In this document: one piece after another, positions 8,115 to 16,177 of the stretch
Numbering within the stretch: position 1 is the stretch's first letter
How the letters are laid out: the number at the start of each line of letters is the position of its first letter
Assembly (NCBI RefSeq): GCF_000720115.1
Contig: NZ_JOIR01000047.1
Location: 1-43,177, forward strand
DNA: 43,177 nt
Direction: 5' to 3'
Source: Streptomyces sp. NRRL F-2580
Lineage (GTDB): Bacteria > Actinomycetota > Actinomycetes > Streptomycetales > Streptomycetaceae
The notes under the pieces: generated by a model
Database searches by the model: none
Told to the model about the DNA's origin: nothing
What the model saw: the letters and a program-made list of their open reading frames with translations, nothing else
Translations under genes and position numbers: made by a program

Positions 8115-8600
8115 TCAGGGCGCGCCCGGCACCACGCGCGCGTTGTCGACGTACAGACACAGCGCGCCGTCCTCGGGGCACCTCAAGCCGACCGAGATGC
8201 CCCGTACCGCCCCGTCCTGCGCGAACGCGAGCGCGACCGCCACCTGGAACACGGCGTGCCCTGCGGGGCAGTGGGGGAGGTCCGACGGTTCGAAGCCGGG
8301 GCCCGGCGAGGCGGGCGGCAGCGGCGCCCCGGACGGTTCGAGCGTCCACGGGTACGCGTCGGGGCACATGTCCCCGTCCGCGATGCCGACCGGTATGCAG
8401 CAACCCACGCAGAAGCACTCGCCCTTGGCGACTTCGAACTCGTCCGCCCCGGCACCGCACAGCACGCACTCGGCGACCAGAGCCTCCACGCGCCCGCCCG
8501 GCTCCGCACGGGCGGCACCGCGCACCATGCGCAGGACGTCCCCGGGCCCCGCGGAGGGCTTCCCCGCCGCCCCGTACGTCCACAGCGCCTCATGATCCAT
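8115..8600 (-). CDS. Hypothetical Cys-rich protein
   Basis: A 161-aa soluble protein. Two cysteine clusters, ECVLCGAGADEFEVAKGECF followed by CVGCCIP, suggest a zinc-ribbon-like metal site at about residues 44-70. The C-terminal half contains HCPAGHAVFQVAVALAFAQD and LRCPEDGALCLYVDN, with further Cys and His residues. No family is recognised. It diverges from the SMI1-like gene at 8724, so the DNA-damage-type motif at 8659-8681 lies between the two starts. Confidence 0.7.
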   Translation of the reverse strand: MDHEALWTYGAAGKPSAGPGDVLRMVRGAARAEPGGRVEALVAECVLCGAGADEFEVAKGECFCVGCCIPVGIADGDMCPDAYPWTLEPSGAPLPPASPGPGFEPSDLPHCPAGHAVFQVAVALAFAQDGAVRGISVGLRCPEDGALCLYVDNARVVPGAP

Positions 8601-8658
8601 GGTGCGGATCCTCGCACGCGGCCCCGCACGCCACGCGCCCGCGTCAGGAGGACGGCCG

Positions 8659-8681
8659 TTGTCAGTGGCGGGCGCGAGGAT
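8659..8681 (+). promoter_or_regulatory. PafBC/RecA-NDp-like promoter motif
   Basis: TTGTCAGTGGC (8659-8669) is an exact match to the first block of the actinobacterial RecA-NDp (PafBC-dependent, DNA-damage-inducible) promoter motif. After six bases comes GAGGAT, one or two changes from the TAGGGT-type -10 block, at the expected spacing. It points at the gene starting 43 nt downstream (8724). Confidence 0.55.
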
Positions 8682-8723
8682 GCGGGCACAGCGCCGAACC
8701 GGCCACCGTCCGAGGGGTTTTCC

Positions 8724-9428
8724 ATGTCTTTTTCCGTTTCCGGGCCCGCAGCCGACACCGCGGCGGCCGCCCCGTTTCCCACCGGCTGGTGCGCCACCGA
8801 CCTGGGACGCTTCCGGCCCTGCGCCTCCACCTACGACGTGTACCCCTTGGAGAGCCTGCCGCCGCTGGACGCCGTACGACCCGACGACAGGTTCGACTGG
8901 CTCGGCGGGGCGGACGGGCCGCGATCGGAACACGAGGAGCACCTCGCGGCCCTGGCACGCGACCTGGCCGAGGCCGGGCTGGCCCTCCCCGAGGGCTTCG
9001 CCGCCTTCTACGCCGACGAGCGCCTCCACCGCGCCTTCGACGAGGTCTCGGTGACCGCGTGCTGGAGCCACCTCTCCGGCCCGCTGCGCAGCCCGGTGGA
9101 GGAAGGCGCCCGCCTCGTCCGGTTCCTGCGGGACCAGCAGGACTGCGTCATCTGGTACCTGTACCTGCGCCCCTGCGGCGAGGCGTTCGTGGTCTTCTCG
9201 CACGTGGAACTGGAGTCCGCCGGCTGGTGGGCGGACGGGGAACCGGCCGAGGAGGTCCGGGCCGCGGTGGCCGCTTCGCTGATGCGGTGCGCCGACACCT
9301 TCGAGGAATTCGCGTACCGCTTCGTCGTGGAGAACGAGCTGTGGATGCGGGTGAACTCCACCGGCGCCGACGGCCCGCTCCCGGCCCGCCTCCAGTCGTA
9401 CGCCGACCACTACACACCCGCCGGGTAG
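8724..9428 (+). CDS. SMI1/KNR4-like (SUKH) protein, tentative
   Basis: A 234-aa soluble protein. The central part, LALPEGFAAFYADERLHRAF followed by ARLVRFLRDQQDCVIWYLYL and RPCGEAFV, resembles Streptomyces SMI1/KNR4-type proteins. That superfamily includes many immunity proteins, but the match is made from memory and is not certain. ATG 8724 has GAGGGG 8 nt upstream. A PafBC-type promoter motif precedes it, so it may be induced by DNA damage. No toxin gene is adjacent, which makes an immunity role only one possibility. Confidence 0.6.
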   Translation: MSFSVSGPAADTAAAAPFPTGWCATDLGRFRPCASTYDVYPLESLPPLDAVRPDDRFDWLGGADGPRSEHEEHLAALARDLAEAGLALPEGFAAFYADERLHRAFDEVSVTACWSHLSGPLRSPVEEGARLVRFLRDQQDCVIWYLYLRPCGEAFVVFSHVELESAGWWADGEPAEEVRAAVAASLMRCADTFEEFAYRFVVENELWMRVNSTGADGPLPARLQSYADHYTPAG

Positions 9429-9618
9429 GGGGCGCGCCCGCGCCCGGCGGCGTCGGCACTGCGCCAACCCGGCAACGGTTCGCGGACGTGTCCCCGTGAA
9501 CACCGGTGGACGGGCCGATTCCGACGTACGGTCGAGCAACCGGCCGAGCCCTGCCGCCGGCACCGCACACCTGGCCGGGGTCGGCTCCTCGACGCCACGA
9601 CAGGAACGGGAGCAGCCG

Positions 9619-10224
9619 ATGCCTCTCTACGCCCAGACCCCAGCGCGGCGCAACCGCCAGATCCTCGCGGACCTGATCGCCGTGGTCCTGATCGCCGCCG
9701 CGGTGTGGTTCGCCCTGGCCGTCCACGACGCGATCATGCTGCTGGCCGAGCCGGGACGGAAGGTGGAGAGCTCCGGCAGGAGCCTCGCCACCGCCCTCGG
9801 CGACGCCGGTGACACGGCCTCGGACGTGCCGCTGGTCGGCGACCTCCTGAAGAAACCGTTCCGGTCCGCGGCCGACGCCGGCACCGGGATCGCCGACGCC
9901 GGACAGTCGCTCCAGGACACCGTCAGCCAGTTGGCGACCCTGGCCGCGGTCGCCCTCATCGTCGTCCCCGTGGCGTTCGTACTCCTGCTGTGGCTTCCCC
10001 TGCGCCTGCGCTGGATCCGTCGCAGCGCCTCCGTCCGGCGTCTCCTGGACGCACCCGGCGGCGCCGACCTGCTCGCGCTGCGCGCCCTCACCGGACCGCC
10101 GGGCGACCTCCTGGCGATCCCCGCCCCGCCGGGCGGCCTCGCGGACGCCTGGCGCCGCGGCGACCAGCAGGTCGTCGCGGCTCTGTCCGGGATCGCACTC
10201 AGGCGAGCGGGCCTGCGGCCCTGA
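9619..10224 (+). CDS. Two-helix membrane protein of unknown function
   Basis: A 201-aa protein with an N-terminal membrane helix (LADLIAVVLIAAAVWFALAV, about residues 16-35) and a second helix at about 108-130. Between them lies a mostly helical extracytoplasmic loop of about 70 residues (VPLVGDLLKKPFRSAADAGT). The C-terminal 70 residues are cytoplasmic and start with an Arg-rich juxtamembrane stretch. ATG 9619 follows GGGAG. The architecture is a common actinobacterial hypothetical membrane protein type; no function is known to me. Confidence 0.75.
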   Translation: MPLYAQTPARRNRQILADLIAVVLIAAAVWFALAVHDAIMLLAEPGRKVESSGRSLATALGDAGDTASDVPLVGDLLKKPFRSAADAGTGIADAGQSLQDTVSQLATLAAVALIVVPVAFVLLLWLPLRLRWIRRSASVRRLLDAPGGADLLALRALTGPPGDLLAIPAPPGGLADAWRRGDQQVVAALSGIALRRAGLRP

Positions 10225-10304
10225 CGGGCGCGCCGGCCGAGCCCGCCGCCGCCCGGCCCGGAGCGTTCCGGTGGGGACACGGACACGCCCCGGACCGGGG
10301 CCGT

Positions 10305-10500
10305 TCAGTGACGGGCGGTCGCCGGCGGCTCCGCGCTGGCGATCCGTGACCACACCCAGGCGCCCGCCGCCGTCACGGCCGCGGTCAGGAGGAGTTCGGC
10401 CCAGCAGTGCGGGCCGGCCAGTACGCGTTACGAGGGCCAGGACGAGCACGGACAGGGCCGTCGTGGCGGCCTTGGCCGCCCACCGGAGCGCGGTGCTCAT
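10305..10500 (-). pseudogene. Small membrane protein, one frameshift
   Basis: The minus strand starts MSTALRWAAKAATTALSVLV and continues LALVT. It then needs a one-base shift near 10435 to continue LAGPHCWAELLLTAAVTAAG, then AWVWSRI, and stop at 10305. Read in two frames it is a two-helix protein of about 65 aa of the kind common in Streptomyces. In the frame of the ATG alone, translation runs far past into non-coding-looking sequence. It is either a pseudogene or a one-base error. Confidence 0.6.
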
Positions 10501-10598
10501 ACGAGCCCGCTTCAGGGCGAACGGCACCCGTCGAGCGGCTGGTTCCTCCCGCCACGCGGCGGGCCCGCACCAGCCGTCGGGGGCCGGCGGCCGCAACC

Positions 10599-10970
10599 TC
10601 AGCCGTGCGAGGCCCCGGCCGCCTCGACCACCTCCAGGCCCTCGCGGCGCATCCGTTCACCGCCCCAGGCACCGAGCGCCCCGAGCGCCTGGTTGAGCGT
10701 GCGCCCGTCCTCGGTCAGGGAGTACTCCACCCGCGGCGGCACCTCGGCGTAGACCTTCCGGTGCACGAGTCCGTCCTCCTCCATCTCACGCAGGTGCTGG
10801 GTCAGCATCTTCTCGCTCACTCCGGGCAGACCCCGACGGAGCTCGGCGAAGCGGCGTACGCCATGGGCGTCGAGCTCCCAGAGGATCAGTCCCTTCCACT
10901 TGCCGCTCACCACATCGAGCGCGGCGTCGATGCCGCAGATGTAAGGCCCACGCCTCGGCGCCTTGGACAT
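10599..10970 (-). CDS. HxlR-family transcriptional regulator
   Basis: A 123-aa winged-helix regulator. Family marks are the N-terminal Cys (Cys12 in PYICGIDAALDVVSGKWKGL), the recognition-helix segment FAELRRGLPGVSEKMLTQHL with REMEEDGLV, and the wing VEYSLTEDGRTLNQALGAL. HxlR proteins usually repress a divergent oxidoreductase gene and respond to electrophiles or oxidants through the conserved Cys. ATG 10970 has GGGGGAG about 7 nt upstream. The divergent neighbour is an imine-reductase-like oxidoreductase, with operator-like palindromes between them. Confidence 0.9.
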   Translation of the reverse strand: MSKAPRRGPYICGIDAALDVVSGKWKGLILWELDAHGVRRFAELRRGLPGVSEKMLTQHLREMEEDGLVHRKVYAEVPPRVEYSLTEDGRTLNQALGALGAWGGERMRREGLEVVEAAGASHG

Positions 10971-10981
10971 CACTGCTCCCC

Positions 10982-11021
10982 CTTACTAAAAGGTAAGTAC
11001 CCCAGAAAATAGTGGGTACTT
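10982..11021. promoter_or_regulatory. Probable HxlR operator (nested palindromes)
   Basis: Two overlapping dyads lie between the divergent HxlR and oxidoreductase genes: CTTAC (10982-10986) with GTAAG (10993-10997), and AAGTACCC (10995-11002) with GGGTACTT (11014-11021). The arms share the half-site AAGTA/TACTT, which resembles known HxlR-type operators. The AT-rich centre, unusual here, fits a divergent promoter region. Both genes would be controlled from this site. Confidence 0.7.
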
Positions 11022-11054
11022 CCGAGACTAGAGGCGCTCTCCGAGCATGGAGGG

Positions 11055-11981
11055 GTGAACGAACAACAGCACCACACCACCAGCCGGAACAGCGCCGTCA
11101 CCGTCATCGGGCTCGGCCCGATGGGCCAGGCGATCACCCGCACACTCCTCACCGCCGGCCACCGCGTCACCGTCTGGAACCGCACCGCCGGCCGGGCCGC
11201 CGGCGTCGTCGCCGACGGGGCGACGCTCGCGGCGACACCGGGCGAGGCGGTCGAAGCCAGTGAACTCGTGATCCTCAGCCTCACCGACTACCAGGCGATG
11301 TACGACATCCTCGACAGCACCACCGCCTCACTCGCCGGCCGGACGCTGGTCAACCTGAGCTCGGACACGCCCGACCGCACCCGCAAGGCGGCGACATGGG
11401 CGGCGGGCCACCAGGCCGCCTTCCTCACCGGCGGCGTCATGGTCCCGGCGCCGATGGTCGGCACGGAGGCGGCCCACGTCTACTACAGCGGCCCCGGGAA
11501 GGTGATGGAGCATCACCAGGCGGCCCTGGCACGGGTCGGCCTGCCGAAGTACCTGGGCGAGGACCCCGGCCTCGCCCAGATGATGTACCAAGCCCAGCTC
11601 GCGGTGTTCCTCACCACCCTGTCCGCGCTGATGCACGCCACCGCGATGCTGGGCACCGCAGGAATGAAGGCTGTGGAAGCGCTGCCGGAGCTGCTCGCCT
11701 CCGCCGACTCGATCGGCGCCATCCTGCGGGCCGGAGAGGAGACCCCCGGCGCCGCGCTGGACGCCGGCGAGCATCCCGGCGACCTCAGCACGGTCACCAT
11801 GATGGGCGCGACGGCCGACCACATCGTCGAGACCAGCGCGGCACTCGGCCTCCACCTCGCTCTCCCGCTGGCCGTGCAGGCCCACTACCGGCACGCGATC
11901 GAGAACGGCCACGGCGGCGACAACTGGACCCGCATCATCGACGGCATCCGAAGCACCCGAAGCGTCCGAGAGCCGCACTGA
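11055..11981 (+). CDS. Imine-reductase-like NAD(P)-dependent oxidoreductase
   Basis: A 308-aa beta-hydroxyacid-dehydrogenase-fold protein. The N-terminal Rossmann domain has GLGPMG at residues 19-24 and VWNRT at 40-44; the Arg in WNR fits NADPH preference. The segment GGVMVPAPMVGTEAAHVYYS resembles the diagnostic region of imine reductases. The C-terminal half is helical, as in this dimeric, domain-swapped family. It could instead be a general 6-phosphogluconate-dehydrogenase-like enzyme. The GTG start at 11055 is close to GGAG, so start choice is uncertain. It is divergent from HxlR and probably under its control. Confidence 0.82.
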   Translation: MNEQQHHTTSRNSAVTVIGLGPMGQAITRTLLTAGHRVTVWNRTAGRAAGVVADGATLAATPGEAVEASELVILSLTDYQAMYDILDSTTASLAGRTLVNLSSDTPDRTRKAATWAAGHQAAFLTGGVMVPAPMVGTEAAHVYYSGPGKVMEHHQAALARVGLPKYLGEDPGLAQMMYQAQLAVFLTTLSALMHATAMLGTAGMKAVEALPELLASADSIGAILRAGEETPGAALDAGEHPGDLSTVTMMGATADHIVETSAALGLHLALPLAVQAHYRHAIENGHGGDNWTRIIDGIRSTRSVREPH

Positions 11982-12085
11982 CCGCGGGCCGACCGTCCCG
12001 CCGCTCGCTCGCGCCCGCGATGCCGTCAGGGTGACGGCGCTGCTTTCCCCGGGTGGTGACCTGCGGAAAGGGCGGGCCGGGGTGG

Positions 12086-12241
12086 ATGGACAGGTCGGAG
12101 ACCGGCGCGGTGATCCGGGTGATGGTGGTCGACGACGAGGCTCTCGTCCGGTCCGGGGTCACGATGATGCCCAACGCGTCGGCGGACATCGAGGCGGTGG
12201 CGGCCACCGACGGCCGACGGGCCCCGCCCACCCCGCGGTGA
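12086..12241 (+). pseudogene. Response-regulator stub
   Basis: A short frame contains VIRVMVVDDEALVRSGVTMM, the exact N-terminal beta-1/acidic-pocket region of a NarL-type receiver domain. After about 40 residues it degenerates into RRAPPTPR and a stop. The phospho-acceptor Asp, the rest of the receiver and the DNA-binding domain are missing. It is a 3'-deleted remnant, abutting the convergent P1-peptidase gene 3 nt further on. Confidence 0.7.
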
Positions 12242-12244
12242 CCG

Positions 12245-13351
12245 TCACCCACCGTCCTGGACGCCTGGTTCCGGACCGTACAGGTCCCGCCAGGACGGGA
12301 ACAGGCCGCCCGGACCGTCGAAACCCTCCGCGGCCCGCACCGCGTTGACCACGGCCCGGCACACGGCGTCCGCCGCCGCCCCCAGCACCTCGTTGAACTC
12401 CGCCATCCCGGCCAACGGGTGCGCGCCCAACGCGAGCCCGAAGACGGTGTCCCCGTCGTTCATCAAGTGCACGGGACGGATCGCCCGGGCCAGCCCGTCA
12501 TGGGCCGTGCCGGCCATCTTCTGCACCTGGGCCCGCGTGAGGTCGGCGTTCGTCGCCACCACGGCGAGGGTGGTGTTCATCACCGCCGCCGACCCGTCCT
12601 CCGCGGGAGCGCCGCGCCGCGACCGCGTCGTGGCACGGGCCTCGTCCAAGGCCCGCCGCGCCCGCTCGTGCACTTCCGGCCGCGGCCACACATCGCGCCG
12701 GCCCGCATAGAACTCCCCGTACAGCGCACCCGACCCGGGATCGACGACCGACCCGGCCGCGTTCACCACCACCAGGGCCCCCACCACCGCCCCGCCCTCC
12801 AGGCACACACTGGCCGACCCGACCCCGCCGCGCAGACCGCCCGCCACCGCACCCGTCCCCGCCCCGACCGACCCCTGCGCCACCGCGGCACCCGCCGCCG
12901 CGGCCGAGGCCGCCTCCACCGCGCGCCGGCCCAACGCCGGCCCCGGGCGGAGCCCGAAGTCCCCGCCCCGCCCCAGGTCCAGCAGCGCGGCCGCCGGCAC
13001 CACGGGAACCACCTGCCCCGCCACCGGCCCCACCGGCACGCCCCGGCCCCGCTCCTCCAGCCACTCCATGACGCCGTGCACCGCGGCGAGCCCGTACGCA
13101 CTGCCACCGGTCAGCACGACCGCGTCCACCCGCTCGACCAGAGCCCGCGGGTCCAGCGCGTCCGTCTCGTGCGTCCCCGGACCCCCACCGCGCACGTCAA
13201 CCGCCGCGACCGCCCCGCCCGGCGGAACCAGGACCACCGTCGTTCCCGACAGAGCCCCCTCACCCGTCAGCGCGGCATGCCCCACGCGCACACCCGCCAC
13301 GTCCGTTATCGCATCGACCCGATCCACGTTCCCCGCCCCCGATCGCACCAT
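12245..13351 (-). CDS. P1-family (S58) peptidase
   Basis: A 368-aa Ntn-type aminopeptidase of the DmpA/P1 family. It starts with the family N-terminus DAITDVAGVRVGHAALTGEG and has VLTGGSAYGLAAVHGVMEWL, both very typical. The segment AAVMNTTLAVVATNADL holds the probable autoprocessing/nucleophile Thr. Near the C-terminus are GDTVFGLALG and AVVNAVRAAEGFDG. Family members split into two chains and have aminopeptidase or amidase activity. ATG 13351 gives the usual length; 13372 is an upstream alternative. It is convergent with the response-regulator stub. Confidence 0.9.
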   Translation of the reverse strand: MVRSGAGNVDRVDAITDVAGVRVGHAALTGEGALSGTTVVLVPPGGAVAAVDVRGGGPGTHETDALDPRALVERVDAVVLTGGSAYGLAAVHGVMEWLEERGRGVPVGPVAGQVVPVVPAAALLDLGRGGDFGLRPGPALGRRAVEAASAAAAGAAVAQGSVGAGTGAVAGGLRGGVGSASVCLEGGAVVGALVVVNAAGSVVDPGSGALYGEFYAGRRDVWPRPEVHERARRALDEARATTRSRRGAPAEDGSAAVMNTTLAVVATNADLTRAQVQKMAGTAHDGLARAIRPVHLMNDGDTVFGLALGAHPLAGMAEFNEVLGAAADAVCRAVVNAVRAAEGFDGPGGLFPSWRDLYGPEPGVQDGG

Positions 13352-13520
13352 CACCCGCCGCGGCCGCCCCACGCGCCGCCGCCGCTCACCCCCGTCACCC
13401 TCTCACCCCACCACCGCCACCGCCCGCCCCGCGCGCCGAACCGGACGCCTCTGCGGCGGAGTTGAGCCAGTCCCGGCGGCTGCGCCCGGGGTGCCTGGTG
13501 AGGGCGACAGCCGCTATGTA

Positions 13521-14807
13521 ATGTCACATCGCATGATGTTCTTACGTCGTGCGGCATCGGCCGCCGCCCTCCTCGTCACCGTCCTGCCCATGGCGGTCGC
13601 CTCGCCCGCCCACGCGACCGACGGCGCCACCGCCTGCCGCCCCCCGGCCTCCGTACCGCTCGACGCCGAACAGGCACGGCTCGCGGACGCCCGCACCACC
13701 GCCCTGGTCGAACGAGCCGGGCTCGCGGACTTCGTACGGCGCCTTCCCGCCGCCCTGTGCACGACGCGCGGCCCCGCCGAAGCCGAACGCCTCCTCCGGT
13801 CCTGGGGCGAGGCCCTGTGGCAGGCCTCCGTACGGCGGGCCCAGGAACAGCGGCCCGGCGGCGACCTCGCCCCCGCAGACGACCGGCCCCTGTACTGGGC
13901 ACGGCTCGCCATGACCGCCGAACTCGCCCGCTGGCAGCCGAGGTTCACCGTCGACCGGGCGGCGCTCCGCGCCCGCTTCGAGGACGCCTCCCGCGGCCTC
14001 ACCGACAATGCCTTCCAGGCCGCACCCGGCGTACGCCGCCTCTTCATCAGCGGCTTCGACCCCTTCGGACTCGACGCGGAGATCCGCCGCGCCAACCCGT
14101 CCGGATCGGCCGCCCTCCAGCTCAACGGCCGCCGCGTGACCCTCGCCGACGGCAGCCCCGCCGAGATCCGCGCCGTCGTCCTGCCCGTGCGCTACGCCGA
14201 CTTCGACGCCGGCCTGGTGGAGCGGGCCTTCGCCCCGCGCCTGGCCGCCGGCCCCGCCTCGGCCGACATCATCACCACCGTCAGCCAGGGCTACCCCGGC
14301 ATCTTCACCCTGGAGGACTGGGCCGGGCGGGCCCGGTCCGCCGACCCCTACCCCGACAACGCACGCGCCCTCTCCGGCGGCACCCGCGAACGCCCGGTGA
14401 CCGCCCCCGGCCTCGGCCCGGGCCCGGAGTTCATCCGCACCACCCTCCCCGCCGACGCCGTGACCGCCGCCGTGCAGAGCCCCTACCCCGTCCTCCTCAA
14501 CCCCGACGTCACCGAGATCCCGGCGGGCGCCACGGCCCCCGTGGACCGGACCGACGGCCCCACACCCGGCTCGCGCGCCGTCGCGGGCGGCGGAGGCGGC
14601 TACCTGTCCAACGAGGTCGCCTACCGCTCCAACCGGCTGCGCACCGAACTCGCCCCGCACCTGCCCGGCGGCCACCTCCACACCCCCGTGCTCACCGGCC
14701 TGCCGGCCGACCCCCAGCAGCTGACCGGCCCCGAGTTCGAACGCAACGAGAGCGCGATCACCGCCGAGGTCCGCGCGGTCCTCGAACACGCCGCCGTACG
14801 ACGCTAG
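13521..14807 (+). CDS. Secreted pyroglutamyl-peptidase-I-like protein
   Basis: A 428-aa secreted protein. A signal peptide runs from MSHRMMFLRRAASAAALLVT to about SPAHA (residue 31). The C15 fold is recognised from LFISGFDPFGLDAEIRRANP (family pattern GFxPFG..NPS) and GHLHTPVL near the end, which fits the catalytic His region. The family's YLCN-type catalytic-Cys motif reads GYLSNEVAYR here, with Ser363 in place of Cys. About 140 helical residues precede the C15 part. Codon 8 is TTA (13542-13544), the rare codon read by the bldA tRNA. Starts at 13533 or 13536 are possible, and both keep the TTA. Confidence 0.8.
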   Translation: MSHRMMFLRRAASAAALLVTVLPMAVASPAHATDGATACRPPASVPLDAEQARLADARTTALVERAGLADFVRRLPAALCTTRGPAEAERLLRSWGEALWQASVRRAQEQRPGGDLAPADDRPLYWARLAMTAELARWQPRFTVDRAALRARFEDASRGLTDNAFQAAPGVRRLFISGFDPFGLDAEIRRANPSGSAALQLNGRRVTLADGSPAEIRAVVLPVRYADFDAGLVERAFAPRLAAGPASADIITTVSQGYPGIFTLEDWAGRARSADPYPDNARALSGGTRERPVTAPGLGPGPEFIRTTLPADAVTAAVQSPYPVLLNPDVTEIPAGATAPVDRTDGPTPGSRAVAGGGGGYLSNEVAYRSNRLRTELAPHLPGGHLHTPVLTGLPADPQQLTGPEFERNESAITAEVRAVLEHAAVRR

Positions 14808-15023
14808 GCCCTCTCTTCCGCATCTCGCCCGACCCGCCCCGCCTGCGGTGCGTCACCCCCCATGGGGCAGGATGGCAGCCCGTTCCGGACGCGTACACAC
14901 GCCCGAACGCGGCTTACAGCACGACGAACTGACAGGTGACAAGGTGACGACACACCTCATACGACGCCCGGCGGCGCCCGCCGCCACGCCCCCGGGCCGG
15001 GGACGCGCAGCGGAGGAGGTCCG

Positions 15024-16160
15024 TTGAACCGGGATCTCGTCCTCCACGACTGGCTGGTCGCCGGCATCGCGCTGGCGGCCGGCGCCGCCGCCGGACTGCT
15101 GCTGCGCGCCCTCCTGCGGTGGCTGGGCCGGCACGCCGAGCGGACCCGGTGGAAGGGCGACGACGTCATCGTCGACGCACTGCGCACCATCGCCCCCGGC
15201 GCCGCGCTCATCGCCGGCGCCGCGGTCGCCGCCACGACCCTGCCGCTCACCGCCCGGGTCTCGGGGTTCGTGAACCAGTCCCTGACCGCGCTGCTCATCC
15301 TCATCGCCACCCGCAGCACGGCGCGGGTCGTCGCCGGCCTCGTCCAGTCCGTGGCCGGGACCCGCACCGGGGTGGCCGCGTCGGCGTCCATCTTCGTCAA
15401 CATCACCCGGATCGTGGTCCTCGTGATGGGCGTCCTCGTCGCCCTGGAGACCCTCGGCGTGTCCATCGCGCCCCTGGTCACCGCCCTCGGAGTGGGCGGT
15501 CTGGCGGTGGCCCTGGCACTCCAGGACACCCTCGCCAACCTCTTCGCCGGGGTGCACATCCTCGCCTCGAAGACCGTGCAGCCCGGCGACTACATCCGGC
15601 TCACCAGCGGCGAGGAGGGGTACGTCGTCGACATCAACTGGCGCAACACCGTGGTGCGCAACCTGTCGAACAACCTGGTCATCATCCCCAACGGGCGTCT
15701 CGCCCGGACGAACATGACCAACTTCACCCAGCCGGAACAGCAGTTCTCGATCCTGGTCCAGGTGGGAGTCGGCTACGACAGCGACCTGGAGCACGTCGAG
15801 CGGGTGACCCTCGACGTCGTCGACAGCGTGATGGCCGACATCAACGGCGCCGTCCCCGACCACGAAGGAGCCGTCCGCTTCCACACGTTCGCGGACTCCC
15901 GCATCAACTTCACCGTGATCCTGGGCGTCGGCGAGTTCAGCGACCAGTACCGGATCAAGCACGAGTTCATCAAGCGCCTGCACCGGCGCTTCCGTACGGA
16001 GGGCATCTCCATCCCCGCCCCGACCCGCACGGTCGCCCTGCGACACGACGAGCACCCCGCCTCGTCCCCGCACGCACCCGTGCCCCACCAGCGCGGGGCG
16101 TCACCCTCGACCGCCACGGAACGCACGGACCTCACGGAACTCACGGACAGCGGCCGCTAG
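15024..16160 (+). CDS. MscS-family mechanosensitive channel
   Basis: A 378-aa small-conductance mechanosensitive channel. Membrane helices lie at about residues 8-30, 55-75, 85-110, 125-145 and the pore-lining TM3 at 150-180, which reads GLAVALALQDTLANLFAGVH. The beta domain follows (SKTVQPGDYIRL, then NLVIIPNGRLARTNMTN), then the alpha/beta domain. The TTG start at 15024 is supported by GGAGG 6 nt upstream. The channel releases solutes on osmotic downshock. The tail after residue 350 is Ser/Thr-rich and probably disordered. It converges with the MFS gene. Confidence 0.93.
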   Translation: MNRDLVLHDWLVAGIALAAGAAAGLLLRALLRWLGRHAERTRWKGDDVIVDALRTIAPGAALIAGAAVAATTLPLTARVSGFVNQSLTALLILIATRSTARVVAGLVQSVAGTRTGVAASASIFVNITRIVVLVMGVLVALETLGVSIAPLVTALGVGGLAVALALQDTLANLFAGVHILASKTVQPGDYIRLTSGEEGYVVDINWRNTVVRNLSNNLVIIPNGRLARTNMTNFTQPEQQFSILVQVGVGYDSDLEHVERVTLDVVDSVMADINGAVPDHEGAVRFHTFADSRINFTVILGVGEFSDQYRIKHEFIKRLHRRFRTEGISIPAPTRTVALRHDEHPASSPHAPVPHQRGASPSTATERTDLTELTDSGR

Positions 16161-16177
16161 GTCGACGGAGGACGTGG

